DNA of 64,000 bases from Veronia nyctiphanis (GTDB taxonomy: Bacteria; Pseudomonadota; Gammaproteobacteria; Enterobacterales; Vibrionaceae). The stretch spans positions 1 through 64,000 of the forward strand of contig NZ_PEIB01000019.1 in the NCBI RefSeq assembly GCF_004116385.1, read 5' to 3'. Under the pieces are notes generated by a model, which was not told where the DNA came from, ran no database searches, and saw nothing but the letters and a program-made list of their open reading frames with translations. Position 1 is the first letter of the stretch, and each line of letters starts with the position of its first letter. Both the position numbers and the translations under genes were made by a program. Shown here in pieces: positions 9,404-20,038 of the stretch.

Positions 9404-10714
9404 TTAATCTTTGAGTAGCGACAATGCTAATTCATTTCCCTCAAACCCCTGGCAAACAAAAAGACCTACCACAGCTGCTAGTTCTGAGTTGTAGAAGATA
9501 ATAGGGGTCCGTCGGCGGTTCCAACTTGGAACCCCGTATTCCTGAAACAGCTTTTTGAGCTTACGCTTACCTTGGCGTCCCAATGGGCGAGCAAACAATC
9601 CTTCAGGATTAAACGATACAGTGATCCTTTCATCTGCTGCTGGCGCTCTCATCAACAATCCAGAACCATCCGGCTCAATTAACTGTAGTTGTCCAAGCTC
9701 ATCGGGAAGCTTTAAGGCCTGATGTGGAGCCAGAACTCCCTGCCAATGCGAGATATCTTGCATCTCACGGAGTAAATAGAGTCTGTCGTGATAACGTCGC
9801 AGTTGGTGGCCAGATAGATGCAAAAGTGGATTGGCATCTTTAGCCGCATCAATCACCGTGCTTTTCACTTGCGTCAGTTGCGCCTGTGACGGCACGGGGA
9901 CATTTGATATTTTGAACCAGCGACGAATAAGCGCGTTAACCATGTTTTCGGACTTCCCCGTCAATGGGGACAGTAATAAAGCACCATCATCAGCGAAAAG
10001 CGCATTATCGAATTGAGACAAGACTTCATCCAACAGAGACTCCTGCTCTGCACACAAAGCAGCAGTTCGTTGGATTGCTTTGTCCATACCCGGCCAACGC
10101 GTTCTCGCAACAGGCAGCCATTGATGACGCAAAAAGTTTCGGTCAAACCTGAGGTCAGAGTTACTTTCGTCCTCCAGCCAGCTCAGCCCCTGTTCTTCGC
10201 CATAGTCTTCAATATCTGCCCGGCTCACAGTGAGCAGAGGGCGAAGCAGCCAGCCACTTTGCATTGGTCGCCTTTCCGGCATAGATGCTAAACCTGCTGG
10301 TCCGCTGCCCCGCTTTAATGCCAGCATGAAAGTTTCAACCTGGTCATCGGCGTGTTGTCCTGTTAGCGCCACCGCACCCGCTTCCATCAGAGAGGATATT
10401 GCTTTGTATCTCGCTTCGCGTGCCTCACGCTCAAGGCTTTTGCCTTTCAGTTCTAGATTCACCCTCTGACATACAAACGGAAAACCCGCTTCTGTCGCCC
10501 ATGCTTGACAGCGTTTCTGCCAGTCATCGGCATTCGGGCTTAAGCCATGATGAACATGTACCACGAGGTAGTTGTGTTGTGGATGAACATCTCGGTAAGT
10601 GGCAAGGAGGTCGAGCATGACGCGAGAATCAAGCCCGCCACTGAAAGCAAGGATGACTTGAGTTGGTGAGGAAAGAAAGCGATCAAGGCAGTTTTCGAAA
10701 CGGGAGAAAAGCAT
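9404..10714 (-). CDS. tilS: tRNA(Ile)-lysidine synthase
   Basis: TilS attaches lysine to C34 of the CAU-anticodon isoleucine tRNA using ATP, converting its reading from AUG to AUA. The PP-loop AFSGGLDSRVML is near residue 22 from the chosen ATG, as in E. coli. GQHADDQVETF and RGSGPAGL are conserved family motifs, and the C-terminal tRNA-binding domain contains GKRKLKKLFQEYGVP. The frame extends to a TTG at 10747, but starting at 10714 places SGGLDS at residue 25, matching the family. It lies downstream of accA, beyond a terminator. Confidence 0.94.
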   Translation of the reverse strand: MLFSRFENCLDRFLSSPTQVILAFSGGLDSRVMLDLLATYRDVHPQHNYLVVHVHHGLSPNADDWQKRCQAWATEAGFPFVCQRVNLELKGKSLEREAREARYKAISSLMEAGAVALTGQHADDQVETFMLALKRGSGPAGLASMPERRPMQSGWLLRPLLTVSRADIEDYGEEQGLSWLEDESNSDLRFDRNFLRHQWLPVARTRWPGMDKAIQRTAALCAEQESLLDEVLSQFDNALFADDGALLLSPLTGKSENMVNALIRRWFKISNVPVPSQAQLTQVKSTVIDAAKDANPLLHLSGHQLRRYHDRLYLLREMQDISHWQGVLAPHQALKLPDELGQLQLIEPDGSGLLMRAPAADERITVSFNPEGLFARPLGRQGKRKLKKLFQEYGVPSWNRRRTPIIFYNSELAAVVGLFVCQGFEGNELALSLLKD

Positions 10715-10763
10715 ATGAGTAACTGAGGAAAGAAGACATTGTGCCAATCATAGCAAACAGAAT

Positions 10764-10787
10764 CAAAAAAGGGCCATTCGGCCCTTT
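10764..10787 (-). terminator. terminator after accA
   Basis: The minus strand has AAAGGGCC-GAAT-GGCCCTTT followed by T residues, five bases past the accA stop codon. Either tilS is expressed by read-through or it has its own promoter in the ~50 bp that follow. Confidence 0.85.
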
Positions 10788-10791
10788 TTAA

Positions 10792-11754
10792 TCAACAGTA
10801 TCCGTAATTCATCAGGCGACTGTATCGTCTGGCAAGCAGGCTTTCGCTGTCCATGGTTTCGAGATCAGCAAGCTGTTTTACCAAGCTTTCTTTCAAGTTA
10901 CGCGCAGTTGCTTCTGGATCGCGATGCGCACCGCCCATCGGCTCTTCAATGATAGAGTCAATCAGCTCAAGCTCCTTGATACGCTGTGCGTTAACACCCA
11001 TCGCCTCAGCAGCCTGCGACGCTTTACTCGAGTCACGCCACAAGATAGACGCACAGCCTTCTGGAGAAATAACCGAATAAATGGAGTACTGAAGCATATT
11101 CACATAGTCACCAACACCGATAGCTAACGCGCCACCAGAGCCACCTTCACCAGTTACAGTGCAGATGATTGGCACTTTCAGACCAGACATGACTTTTAGG
11201 TTACGGGCAATGGCCTCACTTTGAGCACGCTTTTCCGCACCGCTACCTGGGAATGCACCCGCAGTATCAATAAAGGTGATGATCGGCATTTTAAAACGCT
11301 CAGCCATTTCCATTAAACGCAATGCTTTACGGTAGCCTTCGGGGTGTGGCATACCGAAGTTACGCATGACATTTTCTTTGGTTTCTCTGCCTTTTTGGTG
11401 GCCGATAACCATTACTGGCTTGTCTTCCAGTCTCGCGATACCACCAACAATGGCTTTATCATCCGCAAATGCGCGGTCACCAGCCAGTTCATCGAACTCG
11501 GTGAAGATGCTGTTGATATAATCAAGGGTGTAAGGACGCTGCGGGTGGCGCGACAATTTAGCGATTTGTAATACATCTAAATCGCTGAAGATCTTTTCAG
11601 TTAGCTCAACACTTTTGTTTTCAAGTTGCGCAATTTCTTCATCCAAATTCACAGCCTCTGGGCTCTCTCCACGCTTCGATACATTTCGTAACGCTTCAAT
11701 TTTCGCTTCCAGCTCTGCAATAGGCTGTTCAAAATCAAGAAAGTTAAGACTCAT
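10792..11754 (-). CDS. accA: acetyl-CoA carboxylase carboxyltransferase subunit alpha
   Basis: AccA with AccD forms the carboxyltransferase that moves CO2 from biotin to acetyl-CoA, the first step of fatty-acid synthesis. The 320-residue length and the start [20 protein letters not shown] are standard. Conserved stretches include [36 protein letters not shown] and the substrate-site [12 protein letters not shown]. It follows dnaE as in E. coli. Confidence 0.97.
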   Translation of the reverse strand: MSLNFLDFEQPIAELEAKIEALRNVSKRGESPEAVNLDEEIAQLENKSVELTEKIFSDLDVLQIAKLSRHPQRPYTLDYINSIFTEFDELAGDRAFADDKAIVGGIARLEDKPVMVIGHQKGRETKENVMRNFGMPHPEGYRKALRLMEMAERFKMPIITFIDTAGAFPGSGAEKRAQSEAIARNLKVMSGLKVPIICTVTGEGGSGGALAIGVGDYVNMLQYSIYSVISPEGCASILWRDSSKASQAAEAMGVNAQRIKELELIDSIIEEPMGGAHRDPEATARNLKESLVKQLADLETMDSESLLARRYSRLMNYGYC

Positions 11755-11811
11755 AGACTAAGAATCCTGTCAAAATAGTAAATCGCCTCCCTATCCAGAG
11801 AGGCAATGTGT

Positions 11812-14800
11812 TCAGTCAAATTCCAACTCGACCTGTTTTTCGCCGAGCAGTTCTTTTAATTCGTCGATTAGTTTATCAGTTGGCGTTACCCGCCATTCTG
11901 TACCTAAAACCAGCTTTGCACGGGCATCTTTACGCTGATAATAGAGGTTCACTGGTACGGTTCCTGCCCGCCATGGTTCAAGAACACCACTGAACTTTTC
12001 AAAAAATTGGTTATCAATTTGCCCATCTGAAACAGAGATAGCAAGCCCCCTGAGGTATTTTTCGCGAGCTTGAGAGATATCCAAAACTTCGCGGGCAGAC
12101 ATTTTAAGCCCACCGTTGAAGTCATCAAAGCTGACCTGTCCCGAAACCACTAAAATTCGATCTTTTTCAATCAAATCTAAATAACGGTCCAAAGCGTCCG
12201 AAAATAACATCACTTCCATTCGTCCGGAGCGGTCGTCCAACGTCAGAATACCAATACGGTTTCCTTTTTTGGTTGTCATTACTCTGGCGGCAATAACTAG
12301 CCCCGCGACCGTTGATACCACATCACGCTTAGTGGCATGTGCATCTTCCATTTTCCAAGTGGTGTAATGTTTCAGCTCTTTGATATAGCTATTTATCGGA
12401 TGCCCGGTCAGGTAAAGACCTAATGTTTCTCGTTCACCCTCAAGCCAGACTTTTTCAGGCCAAGGGTTTACCTGTGCGTATTTGTGCTCAACCTCTTCGT
12501 GAGTATCAGTCAAAACACCAAACATGTCTGCCTGACCAAAGGCTTCCGCCTGATGATGTTGGCTCGCCGCTTTTATCGCGTCATCCAATGTTGCTGTCAT
12601 CGCCGCCCTATGTGGGCCGAGACGATCAAGTGCACCAGACATAATCAGTTTTTCGATGACCCGCTTGTTAACTTTTTTGGTGTCAATGCGGGCACAGAAA
12701 TCAAAAAGGTCTTTGAAATAGCCGCCACTTTCACGAGCAGCAATAATGTTTTCGATTGGCGCCTCACCGACCCCTTTTATCGAACCAATACCGTAAACGA
12801 TTTCGCCTTTTTCATTAACATTAAAGCGATAGAGCCTGAGTTCACATCTGGCGGCAGTATTGTCAGGCGCATGCGACGGCACTCTTCCACCAAGCCGACA
12901 ATTTTGTCGGTATTGTCCATATCCGCGGTCATAACCGCAGCCATGAACTCTGCCGGGAAGTGTGTTTTCAGCCATAACGTCTGATAGGAAACCAATGCAT
13001 ATGCAGCAGAGTGAGATTTGTTAAATCCGTAACCGGCGAATTTTTCCACTAGATCGAAGATTTTCATCGCCAGTTCGCCATCGACACCGTTATCGATCGC
13101 GCCACTTTCGAAGGTCGAACGCTGCTTCTCCATCTCCTCAGGTTTCTTCTTACCCATTGCACGGCGAAGTAAATCAGCGCCGCCAAGTGAGTAGCCCGCC
13201 AATACCTGTGCAATCTGCATCACCTGCTCCTGATACAGGATGATGCCATAAGTCGGGTCGAGGATTTCTTTCAGTGACTCGTGCTGCCATTTTTCATCAG
13301 GGTAAGAAACGGCTTCTCGCCCGTGCTTACGGTCGATAAAGTTATCTACCATGCCTGATTGCAGCGGGCCGGGACGGAAAAGCGCAACCAGTGCGATCAT
13401 GTCTTCGAAACAGTCGGGCTTGAGTCGCTTGATGAGCTCCTTCATGCCTCTGGATTCGAGCTGGAAGACCGCTGTGGTCTCGGCCCTTTGAAGCAAGTTA
13501 AAACAGGTCTGATCGGCCATCGGGATCGCATCTATTCGAACCGGATCTCTGCCTTCTTTCGCCAGGCGCGGATTTATCATACCTAGCGCCCAGTCGATGA
13601 TGGTCAGTGTGCGAAGACCCAAGAAGTCGAATTTAACCAGACCAGCGGTTTCAACATCGGTCATGTTGAACTGGGTGACCGGGAACTGGCCTTCACTGTC
13701 GCAGTAAAGCGGGGCAAAATCGGTGATCGTGGTAGGCGAGATAACCACGCCCCCTGCGTGTTTACCCGCATTACGGGTGACACCTTCAAGGATACGGGCC
13801 ATATCGATGAGCGCTTTTACCTCTTCATCGCCCTCATACACTTCGGTGAGCTGCGGCTCTGCCTTGAACGCTTTTTCCAGCGTCATTCCCGGATCCGGGG
13901 GTACAAGCTTTGAAATGCGATCGACAAACCCATACGGGTGACCCAACACACGACCAACGTCACGGATTACCGCTTTGGCTGCCATGGTACCGAAGGTAAT
14001 GATCTGAGAAACCGCATCACGGCCATACATTTCGGCAACGTGGTCAATCACCTGATCGCGCTTATCCATGCAAAAATCGACGTCGAAGTCGGGCATGGAA
14101 ACACGTTCAGGGTTCAGGAAACGTTCGAACAGTAAGTCAAACTCGAGCGGGTCCAGATCAGTAATTGATAGTGCATAAGCAACTAAGGATCCCGCACCAG
14201 AACCACGGCCTGGCCCAACAGGAATATCATTGGCTTTCGACCACTGGATGAATTCCATCACAATTAGGAAGTAACCGGGGAAACCCATCTGGTTGATAAC
14301 ACCGAGTTCAATTTTCAGGCGATCATCGTATTCAGGGCGGCGCTTCAGGCGCTCATCGGGGTCTGGAAACAGAAACTCGAGACGCTCTTCGAGCCCCTCC
14401 AACGATTTTTTGACAAGGAAGTCGCCGATTTCCATGCCTTCGGTCGGGAAATTCGGCAGGAAATATTCACCAAGGCGTACACTGACATTACAACGTTTGG
14501 CTATTTCAACTGAGTTTGCCAGTGCCTCCGGAATGTCATCGAACAGCGCGCACATTTCGTCTTCTGTGCGCAAGTATTGCTGTTCGCTATATTTCTTCGG
14601 GCGACGCGGGTCCTCGAGCGTATAACCGTCATGAATAGCAACCCGAATTTCATGTGCCTCAAACTGGTCGGCACTGAGAAAGCAAACATCATTGGTCGCG
14701 ACAACTGGGAGGTCATTTTCATCGGCAAACTCTAACGCAAAATGAAGATAAGCTTCTTCATCCGGCCTGCCTGTTCTGACTAATTCAAGGTAATACGAAT

Positions 14801-15290
14801 CAGGGAAATGCGTCTGATAAAAGTCTGCGCAGGCCTTAGCAAGGCTCTTATTACCTTTCAACAACGCCTTACCAAGATCGCCACTGTGCCCACCGGAAAG
14901 AACAATTAAGCCTTCTCGGAGCTCTTGAAGCCACTCACGGTCGATAACAGGCTGGTGTTGAACATGCCCTCTCAAATACGCCTTCGAAATTAAAAGAGTA
15001 AGGTTTTTATAGCCCTGATTATTGGCCGCCAGCACAGTGAGCTTACACAACTCGTCACCGAACAGCTCGGACTGAATATGAAAGTCAGCGCCAATAATCG
15101 GCTTGACGCCCGAGCCCTGTGCCGTATTGTAAAATTTGACCAAACCACAGAGGTTGGTGAAGTCAGTCAGCGCCATGGCTGGCATATCCATCTCGGCCAC
15201 TTTTTTCACCAAAGGTGGCACTTTCGACAACCCATCAATCATCGAAAAGTCACTGTGTACTCGGAGGTGTATAAATCGTGGGTCAGCCAT
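11812..15290 (-). CDS. dnaE: DNA polymerase III subunit alpha, one apparent frameshift
   Basis: The replicative DNA polymerase. The N-terminal PHP domain ([19 protein letters not shown]) and palm motifs ([34 protein letters not shown]) lie in the first frame, which ends near 12777. The protein resumes in a second frame at [20 protein letters not shown], with HhH, OB and C-terminal regions to 11812. One missing base at about 12834-12836 joins them: restoring GGCCTC gives NSGLYRF and a 1159-residue protein, the normal DnaE length. As the gene is essential, a sequence error is far more likely than inactivation. It sits between rnhB and accA. Confidence 0.95.
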
Positions 15291-15368
15291 AGATCTCTTG
15301 TGTTTCTGGTTGTCGAATTGAATTTAGGGGAACCAATGGTCCACCTAAAGCAACTTACATAGCTGGTA

Positions 15369-15968
15369 TTATGCTATGCCAAGTGCCTTCTTAACAGGTT
15401 TAAAACTCTTGCGGTGTTGGTCTATCGCACCATGAGCGGACAAAGCCTCAAAATGTACTTTTGTTGGGTAACCTTTGTGCTTGGCAAAGCCGTATTCTGG
15501 GTATTCAGCATCCAGAGCTTCCATTTCGCGATCGCGGGTAACTTTGGCAAGGATAGACGCGGCACTGATCTCTGCCACTCTTAGGTCACCTTTCACCACG
15601 GCTTGTGAAGCAACAGGCAGTTCGGGCACGCGATTGCCGTCGATTAACACGTAGTCAGGCTTTATTGGTAGCCCGGACACAGCGCGTTGCATCGCCACCA
15701 TGGTCGCTTGCAGAATGTTGATTTCATCGATTTCTTCTGGCTCTGCACGGCCGAGTGACCATGCCAGCGCTTTCTCTTTTATTTCAACAAACAGCTTTTC
15801 ACGTTTCTTATCAGTGAGCTTTTTTGAGTCTGTCAGTCCTTCAATAGGGTTATTCGGGTCAAGTATCACTGCTGCAGTCACTACTGCGCCGACAAGCGGC
15901 CCACGACCCACCTCGTCAACGCCTGCAATACATTGTGCATCAGGATAAACAAAGGGTTCAAAATCCAT
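15369..15968 (-). CDS. rnhB: ribonuclease HII
   Basis: RNase HII nicks RNA-DNA hybrids, notably 5' of single ribonucleotides in DNA. The 199-residue protein has the first active-site motif [13 protein letters not shown] near residue 15 and the DSKKL motif. The later catalytic Asp lies in [11 protein letters not shown], and HKGYPTKVH is present. The start lies four bases past the lpxB stop codon, indicating coupled expression in the lpx-dnaE operon. Confidence 0.96.
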   Translation of the reverse strand: MDFEPFVYPDAQCIAGVDEVGRGPLVGAVVTAAVILDPNNPIEGLTDSKKLTDKKREKLFVEIKEKALAWSLGRAEPEEIDEINILQATMVAMQRAVSGLPIKPDYVLIDGNRVPELPVASQAVVKGDLRVAEISAASILAKVTRDREMEALDAEYPEYGFAKHKGYPTKVHFEALSAHGAIDQHRKSFKPVKKALGIA

Positions 15969-15972
15969 CAGG

Positions 15973-17130
15973 TTATTTACCTATTAGTTTGAGCACAGCG
16001 TTAGCCGCTGATACATCAGCATTACAACGAATTTGCTGGTGAAGCGAGGAAAACTCGTCAAGTAACTGTGTATTCTCACCATCCAAACGTTCGCTTACCA
16101 AGGCTGCCAATTTTTCAGGAACACACTCTTCTTGTATAACTTCGGGCACTAATTCTTTTCCCGCAAGGATATTGGGCAAAGAGACAAATTCCGTTTTAAG
16201 CATTTTACGGACAAGCCATGCGGTAATGGCATTGACCTTATACCCCACAACCATCGGGCGTTTCACCAGCATGCATTCCAGTGCTACAGTACCCGAGGCC
16301 AACAACACAGCGTCAGAGGCTGCAATCACATTTCTCGCCGTATCATCCACCAAGTCAAAATGTAACTCTGGTGCAGTGTGCTGCCAGATTTCCTCAAATT
16401 GATGACGGCGTTTTTGATTGACCAACGCGACGACAAAACTAAGTTCAGGATATAAGGAATGAAGACGCTTACAGGTTTCGATGAATATCGGTGCCATGGT
16501 TTTCATTTCACCACCGCGACTTCCTGGAAGTACAGCCAGATAACGCCGCGCAGTGTCCAGACCAAGCAATGACTTCGCCTCATTGGCGTCATTGTCCATT
16601 GGAATGGCATCCGCCATGGTATGACCCACAAACTCACAGGCCACATTAAACTTGTCATAAAACGCTTTTTCGAAGGGCAGGAATGCCAACACTAAGTCAG
16701 TCGCCGCATCTATTTTGTAGATACGTTTTTGTCGCCATGCCCATACACTTGGGCTGACATAGTGAACGGTTTTGATGCCACGATCTTTCAGGTCTTTTTC
16801 TAAACGCAGGTTAAAATCTGGTGCATCAATGCCAATGAATACATCAGGAGGATGGGAGGTAAAATATTCAACAAGTTGATGTTTGACAGAGAATAAGCGA
16901 CGCAATCGACCGAGTACCTCAACGATACCCATGACAGCCAGCTCTTCCATATCAAAAAGTGTCTCGCAGCCCTCCGCTTGCATCCTTGGGCCCGCAATAC
17001 CGACAAATTCGGCATCAGGATACTTTTCTCGAATGGCTTTTATAAAGCCAGCACCTAAAATATCGCCGGAGACTTCCCCGGCGACAATTCCTATTCTGAG
17101 TGGCTTATTACCGAGTTCAGCAACCGTCAT
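15973..17130 (-). CDS. lpxB: lipid-A-disaccharide synthase
   Basis: LpxB, a GT-B glycosyltransferase at the inner membrane, joins UDP-diacylglucosamine and lipid X into the lipid A disaccharide. The N-terminus contains [16 protein letters not shown], followed by [24 protein letters not shown] and LPGSRGGEM are family signatures, and the UDP-binding end contains [12 protein letters not shown]. At 385 residues it is full length. The start overlaps the lpxA stop by one base (TGATG), implying translational coupling. Confidence 0.97.
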   Translation of the reverse strand: MTVAELGNKPLRIGIVAGEVSGDILGAGFIKAIREKYPDAEFVGIAGPRMQAEGCETLFDMEELAVMGIVEVLGRLRRLFSVKHQLVEYFTSHPPDVFIGIDAPDFNLRLEKDLKDRGIKTVHYVSPSVWAWRQKRIYKIDAATDLVLAFLPFEKAFYDKFNVACEFVGHTMADAIPMDNDANEAKSLLGLDTARRYLAVLPGSRGGEMKTMAPIFIETCKRLHSLYPELSFVVALVNQKRRHQFEEIWQHTAPELHFDLVDDTARNVIAASDAVLLASGTVALECMLVKRPMVVGYKVNAITAWLVRKMLKTEFVSLPNILAGKELVPEVIQEECVPEKLAALVSERLDGENTQLLDEFSSLHQQIRCNADVSAANAVLKLIGK

Positions 17131-17918
17131 CAGCGGATGATGCCTCGTGTTGAACGCGTAAAAAAGTCAACGAAATGGTTAATCGCAGGTTCGTCCTCCG
17201 CCATTTCTGCAATACGCTTTTTAGCTTCTTCCAACGTCATACCTGAGCGGTATATTTCTTTGTAGGCCGCACGAATTGCGCGAATGCTCGGCTTTTCGAA
17301 ACCACGGCGCTTCAAACCTTCAACATTAATGCCAAACGGCTGGCAGTGATTGCCTTGCGCCATCACAAACGGCGGTACGTCCTGAACAACGATAGAGCCA
17401 CCGCCCAGCATACTATGTTCACCCACCACACAAAACTGATGAATAGCCGACATACCACCAATAATTGCGAAGTCTCCAACCATGACATGACCAGCAAGCG
17501 TGGCATTGTTAGCAAAAATACACCTATTACCTATCACACAATCGTGGGCAACGTGGGCATTAATCATAAACAGATTGTCGCTACCAACAATGGTTTTACC
17601 TTTGTCCTGGACTGTACCACGGTGCATAGTCACGCTTTCACGGATGATATTTCGGTCACCAATTTCGAGCGTTGTCGGCTCATCAGTGTACTTCAGGTCC
17701 TGACAGTCTTCACCAATGCTCGCAAACTGGAAAATGACATTGTCTTCACCAATTTTGGTTGGCCCTTTCACCACCACGTGAGTCTTGATTTCAGTGCCGT
17801 CACCAATCTCAACATCTTTACCGATGATACTGAATGCACCGATTTTGACATTAGCACCGAGAATGACACCTTCCTCGACGATCGCCGTTGGGTGAATTTG
17901 AGCGGATTCATGGATCAC
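17130..17918 (-). CDS. lpxA: acyl-ACP--UDP-N-acetylglucosamine O-acyltransferase
   Basis: LpxA transfers a 3-hydroxyacyl chain to UDP-GlcNAc, the first step of lipid A synthesis. It is a trimer built on a left-handed beta helix; hexapeptide repeats (for example [14 protein letters not shown]) run through residues 10-190. The catalytic His region reads [12 protein letters not shown] place the start at GTG 17918, giving [12 protein letters not shown] as in other LpxA proteins (262 residues), with an AGAGAG ribosome-binding site. It begins two bases after the fabZ stop. An upstream GTG in frame (17942) lies inside fabZ and is rejected. Confidence 0.96.
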   Translation of the reverse strand: MIHESAQIHPTAIVEEGVILGANVKIGAFSIIGKDVEIGDGTEIKTHVVVKGPTKIGEDNVIFQFASIGEDCQDLKYTDEPTTLEIGDRNIIRESVTMHRGTVQDKGKTIVGSDNLFMINAHVAHDCVIGNRCIFANNATLAGHVMVGDFAIIGGMSAIHQFCVVGEHSMLGGGSIVVQDVPPFVMAQGNHCQPFGINVEGLKRRGFEKPSIRAIRAAYKEIYRSGMTLEEAKKRIAEMAEDEPAINHFVDFFTRSTRGIIR

Positions 17919-17920
17919 AG

Positions 17921-18373
17921 TTAAAACTCTCTTCTTGCGCACTTAAGTTCAGCGTCACACACGACTTTGCCATCAACTTTTGCAACACAGGAAAAAGCGG
18001 CAATACCACGACGCTCTTTCAGGAACTCAACTTCAATATCCAAACGATCTCCCGGCCCTACAGGTGCACGGAATTTCGCACTGTCAACGCTGGCAAAATA
18101 ATACAGCTCGTTTTCAGCGGGGTTTCCAAATGTTTTGAATGCAAGAAGGCCTGTTGCCTGTGCCATTGCTTCAAGGATCAACACACCAGGAAACACAGGA
18201 AGCTGCGGAAAGTGCCCCGTAAACTGTGGTTCGTTAACTGTCACATTCTTAAAAGCGTGCAAATATTTACCTTCTTCATAATCCGTAACACGGTCAATCA
18301 GAAGAAAAGGATAACGATGCGGCAGCAACTCTTTAATTTCGTTTATATGAAGAACTTTCTTTTCGCAGTTCAA
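17921..18373 (-). CDS. fabZ: 3-hydroxyacyl-ACP dehydratase FabZ
   Basis: This hot-dog-fold dehydratase makes trans-2-enoyl-ACP in fatty-acid elongation and competes with LpxA/LpxD for 3-hydroxyacyl-ACP. The core [15 protein letters not shown] contains the catalytic His, and the second catalytic region is [17 protein letters not shown]. The open frame runs to 18451, but that part overlaps a hairpin and is not family-like. A TTG start at 18373 gives 150 residues (starting L-N-C-E), and E. coli fabZ also uses TTG. The start is therefore likely but not proven; the identity is certain. Confidence 0.93.
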   Translation of the reverse strand: MNCEKKVLHINEIKELLPHRYPFLLIDRVTDYEEGKYLHAFKNVTVNEPQFTGHFPQLPVFPGVLILEAMAQATGLLAFKTFGNPAENELYYFASVDSAKFRAPVGPGDRLDIEVEFLKERRGIAAFSCVAKVDGKVVCDAELKCARREF

Positions 18374-18421
18374 GATCTTATTCCCATGAATAAATGTTAA
18401 TTCTTTTCTGTCAATGCATAA

Positions 18422-18450
18422 CGAAAAACGGCCCGCTCGTGGGCGGGCCA
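18422..18450 (-). terminator. terminator-like hairpin between lpxD and fabZ
   Basis: On the minus strand GGCCCGC pairs with GCGGGCC around a six-base loop and is followed by GTTTTTCG. It lies about 20 bp after the lpxD stop, within an otherwise tightly packed operon. It may be a partial terminator or attenuator, or an RNA-processing or stability element. Confidence 0.55.
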
Positions 18451-18470
18451 CTTTGTGACAATAGCGATGA

Positions 18471-19496
18471 CTATTCGTCTACTTCCAGCTGTTTTTCAAC
18501 CGCTCTCAGTCGCTTATGCATGTCATCAATTTTCATTACCCGAGCAGCTGTTTTCCGCCACTCGCGGTTTGATTGAGCTGGTATACCCGACGAATACACC
18601 CCTGGCTCGGAAATCGGTTTCATGACCATGGACATACCGGTGACGGTGACGCCATCAGTAACTTCCATATGGCCTTGGAACACACTGGCACCGCCAATAA
18701 AGCAGTGATTGCCTACTTTCAGGCTTCCTGCCATCACAGTGGCTCCAGCAATTGCGGTATTTTCACCGATCGAGACGTTATGTGCAATCTGACATTGGTT
18801 ATCAATGATAACGCCATCAGCGATCAAGGTGTCGTCCAAGGCACCACGATCGATGGTTGTACACGCACCAATTTCAACTCTGTCGCCGATAATAACACTG
18901 CCAAGTTGCGGAATTTTAACCCACTTTCCTTTGTTCGGTGCGTAGCCAAATCCATCAGATCCAATAACAGCGCCTGATTGAATCAAGCAGTTTGCCCCAA
19001 TTTGAACATCATGATAAACGCTGACATTTGCCCAAAGGCGGGAGTTTGCGCCAATTTTTGCGTTCTTTCCCACAAAGCTTCCAGCACCAATCTGCGCGCC
19101 ATCGCCCAGTATTACGCCTGACTCAATAACAGCGTTGTGTCCAACAGATACGCCCTCGCCTAGCTGTACATCCGGCGCAATATACGCGCTTGGCGCGATA
19201 TCACTGGCACAGGCCGGCGTCGTATCGAGAAGCTGAGCAGTCATCGCATAGGCTAAGTAAGGGTCTGCAACAACCAATACGTTACCCTGACAAAACGCAC
19301 GGTCGGCTTCCTTGACCATGACAGCGCTTGCCTGACACGCTTCTAGATGCTCCCGATACTTGCTACTGGAAAGGAAAGTAATCTCTCCCTCGCCTGCCTT
19401 ATCCATACCTGCGATTGCAGAGATAGTGACTGAACCATCACCGTGTAGCTCAGCACCCAATTCATTCGCCAATTCAGCGAGAGTTATAGAAGCCAT
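18471..19496 (-). CDS. lpxD: UDP-3-O-(3-hydroxyacyl)glucosamine N-acyltransferase
   Basis: LpxD adds the second 3-hydroxyacyl chain, the third step of lipid A synthesis. The N-terminal uridine-binding domain (residues 1-100) is followed by a left-handed beta-helix of hexapeptide repeats ([19 protein letters not shown]). The catalytic His region is [21 protein letters not shown]-terminal helix ([14 protein letters not shown]) closes the 341-residue protein. It sits between skp and fabZ as in E. coli. Confidence 0.97.
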   Translation of the reverse strand: MASITLAELANELGAELHGDGSVTISAIAGMDKAGEGEITFLSSSKYREHLEACQASAVMVKEADRAFCQGNVLVVADPYLAYAMTAQLLDTTPACASDIAPSAYIAPDVQLGEGVSVGHNAVIESGVILGDGAQIGAGSFVGKNAKIGANSRLWANVSVYHDVQIGANCLIQSGAVIGSDGFGYAPNKGKWVKIPQLGSVIIGDRVEIGACTTIDRGALDDTLIADGVIIDNQCQIAHNVSIGENTAIAGATVMAGSLKVGNHCFIGGASVFQGHMEVTDGVTVTGMSMVMKPISEPGVYSSGIPAQSNREWRKTAARVMKIDDMHKRLRAVEKQLEVDE

Positions 19497-19507
19497 TTTT
19501 TACCTTA

Positions 19508-20017
19508 TCAACGTACTGCTTTGATAACTTTTTCCGAAAGATTGTCACCCGGGCTGGCAAAAAGGATTGCCTTAGCATCAATGACAACATCATAACCTTC
19601 GCGCTTAGCCACTGAATCAATCGCCGCTTTGACCTTCTTGATGAGTTTGTTCTCTTCTTCAAGGCCACGCTTGCGCTGATCTTCCTGAATGGCTTTTACT
19701 TTTAACTTGTAGTCTGCATCCATAGATTGAAGATCGCGCTGCAGTTTGACGCGATCTTTATCAGACATCAACTCACCATCACGATTTAGCTTTTGAACGC
19801 CTTTTTCAAGTTTGACTTTTAGGCGCGTGATTTCTGCCACTCGGCCTTTGAATTCACTGGTCAGCTTTTCTTTGATTCTGCTTTTTTGTGCCAGTTGCTC
19901 GAGCACCTGCTCAACCATCACATAGCCAACTTTCTGTGACGCATACGCTACTTGCGAAAATGCTGTCCCCATTAGAATCAGTGCGCTGAAGCCAGCCACT
20001 TTAAAAAGGTTTTTCAA
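19508..20017 (-). CDS. skp: periplasmic chaperone Skp (OmpH family)
   Basis: Skp is a trimeric, jellyfish-shaped periplasmic holdase that carries unfolded outer-membrane proteins to the BAM complex. The 169-residue precursor has a signal peptide (ends VAYA near residue 26), a beta-rich start (KVGYVMVEQVLEQ) and a long charged coiled-coil region (about residues 45-125) that forms the tentacles. It lies between bamA and lpxD, the standard order. Confidence 0.93.
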   Translation of the reverse strand: MKNLFKVAGFSALILMGTAFSQVAYASQKVGYVMVEQVLEQLAQKSRIKEKLTSEFKGRVAEITRLKVKLEKGVQKLNRDGELMSDKDRVKLQRDLQSMDADYKLKVKAIQEDQRKRGLEEENKLIKKVKAAIDSVAKREGYDVVIDAKAILFASPGDNLSEKVIKAVR

Positions 20018-20038
20018 AGCTATCTCCTGAAATAATTA

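Noticed and set aside
11775-11801. Inverted repeat (GCCTC...GAGGC) between dnaE and accA
   Set aside because: No T-run follows on either strand and the stem is imperfect; not called a terminator.
11812-15290. dnaE as two genes or a split polymerase/intein
   Set aside because: The two frames abut exactly inside a conserved stretch, with no splice motifs or extra sequence; a one-base error explains it.
17346-17924. 192-residue frame antisense to lpxA
   Set aside because: It is the shadow of hexapeptide-repeat coding sequence, whose periodic codons keep the opposite strand open.
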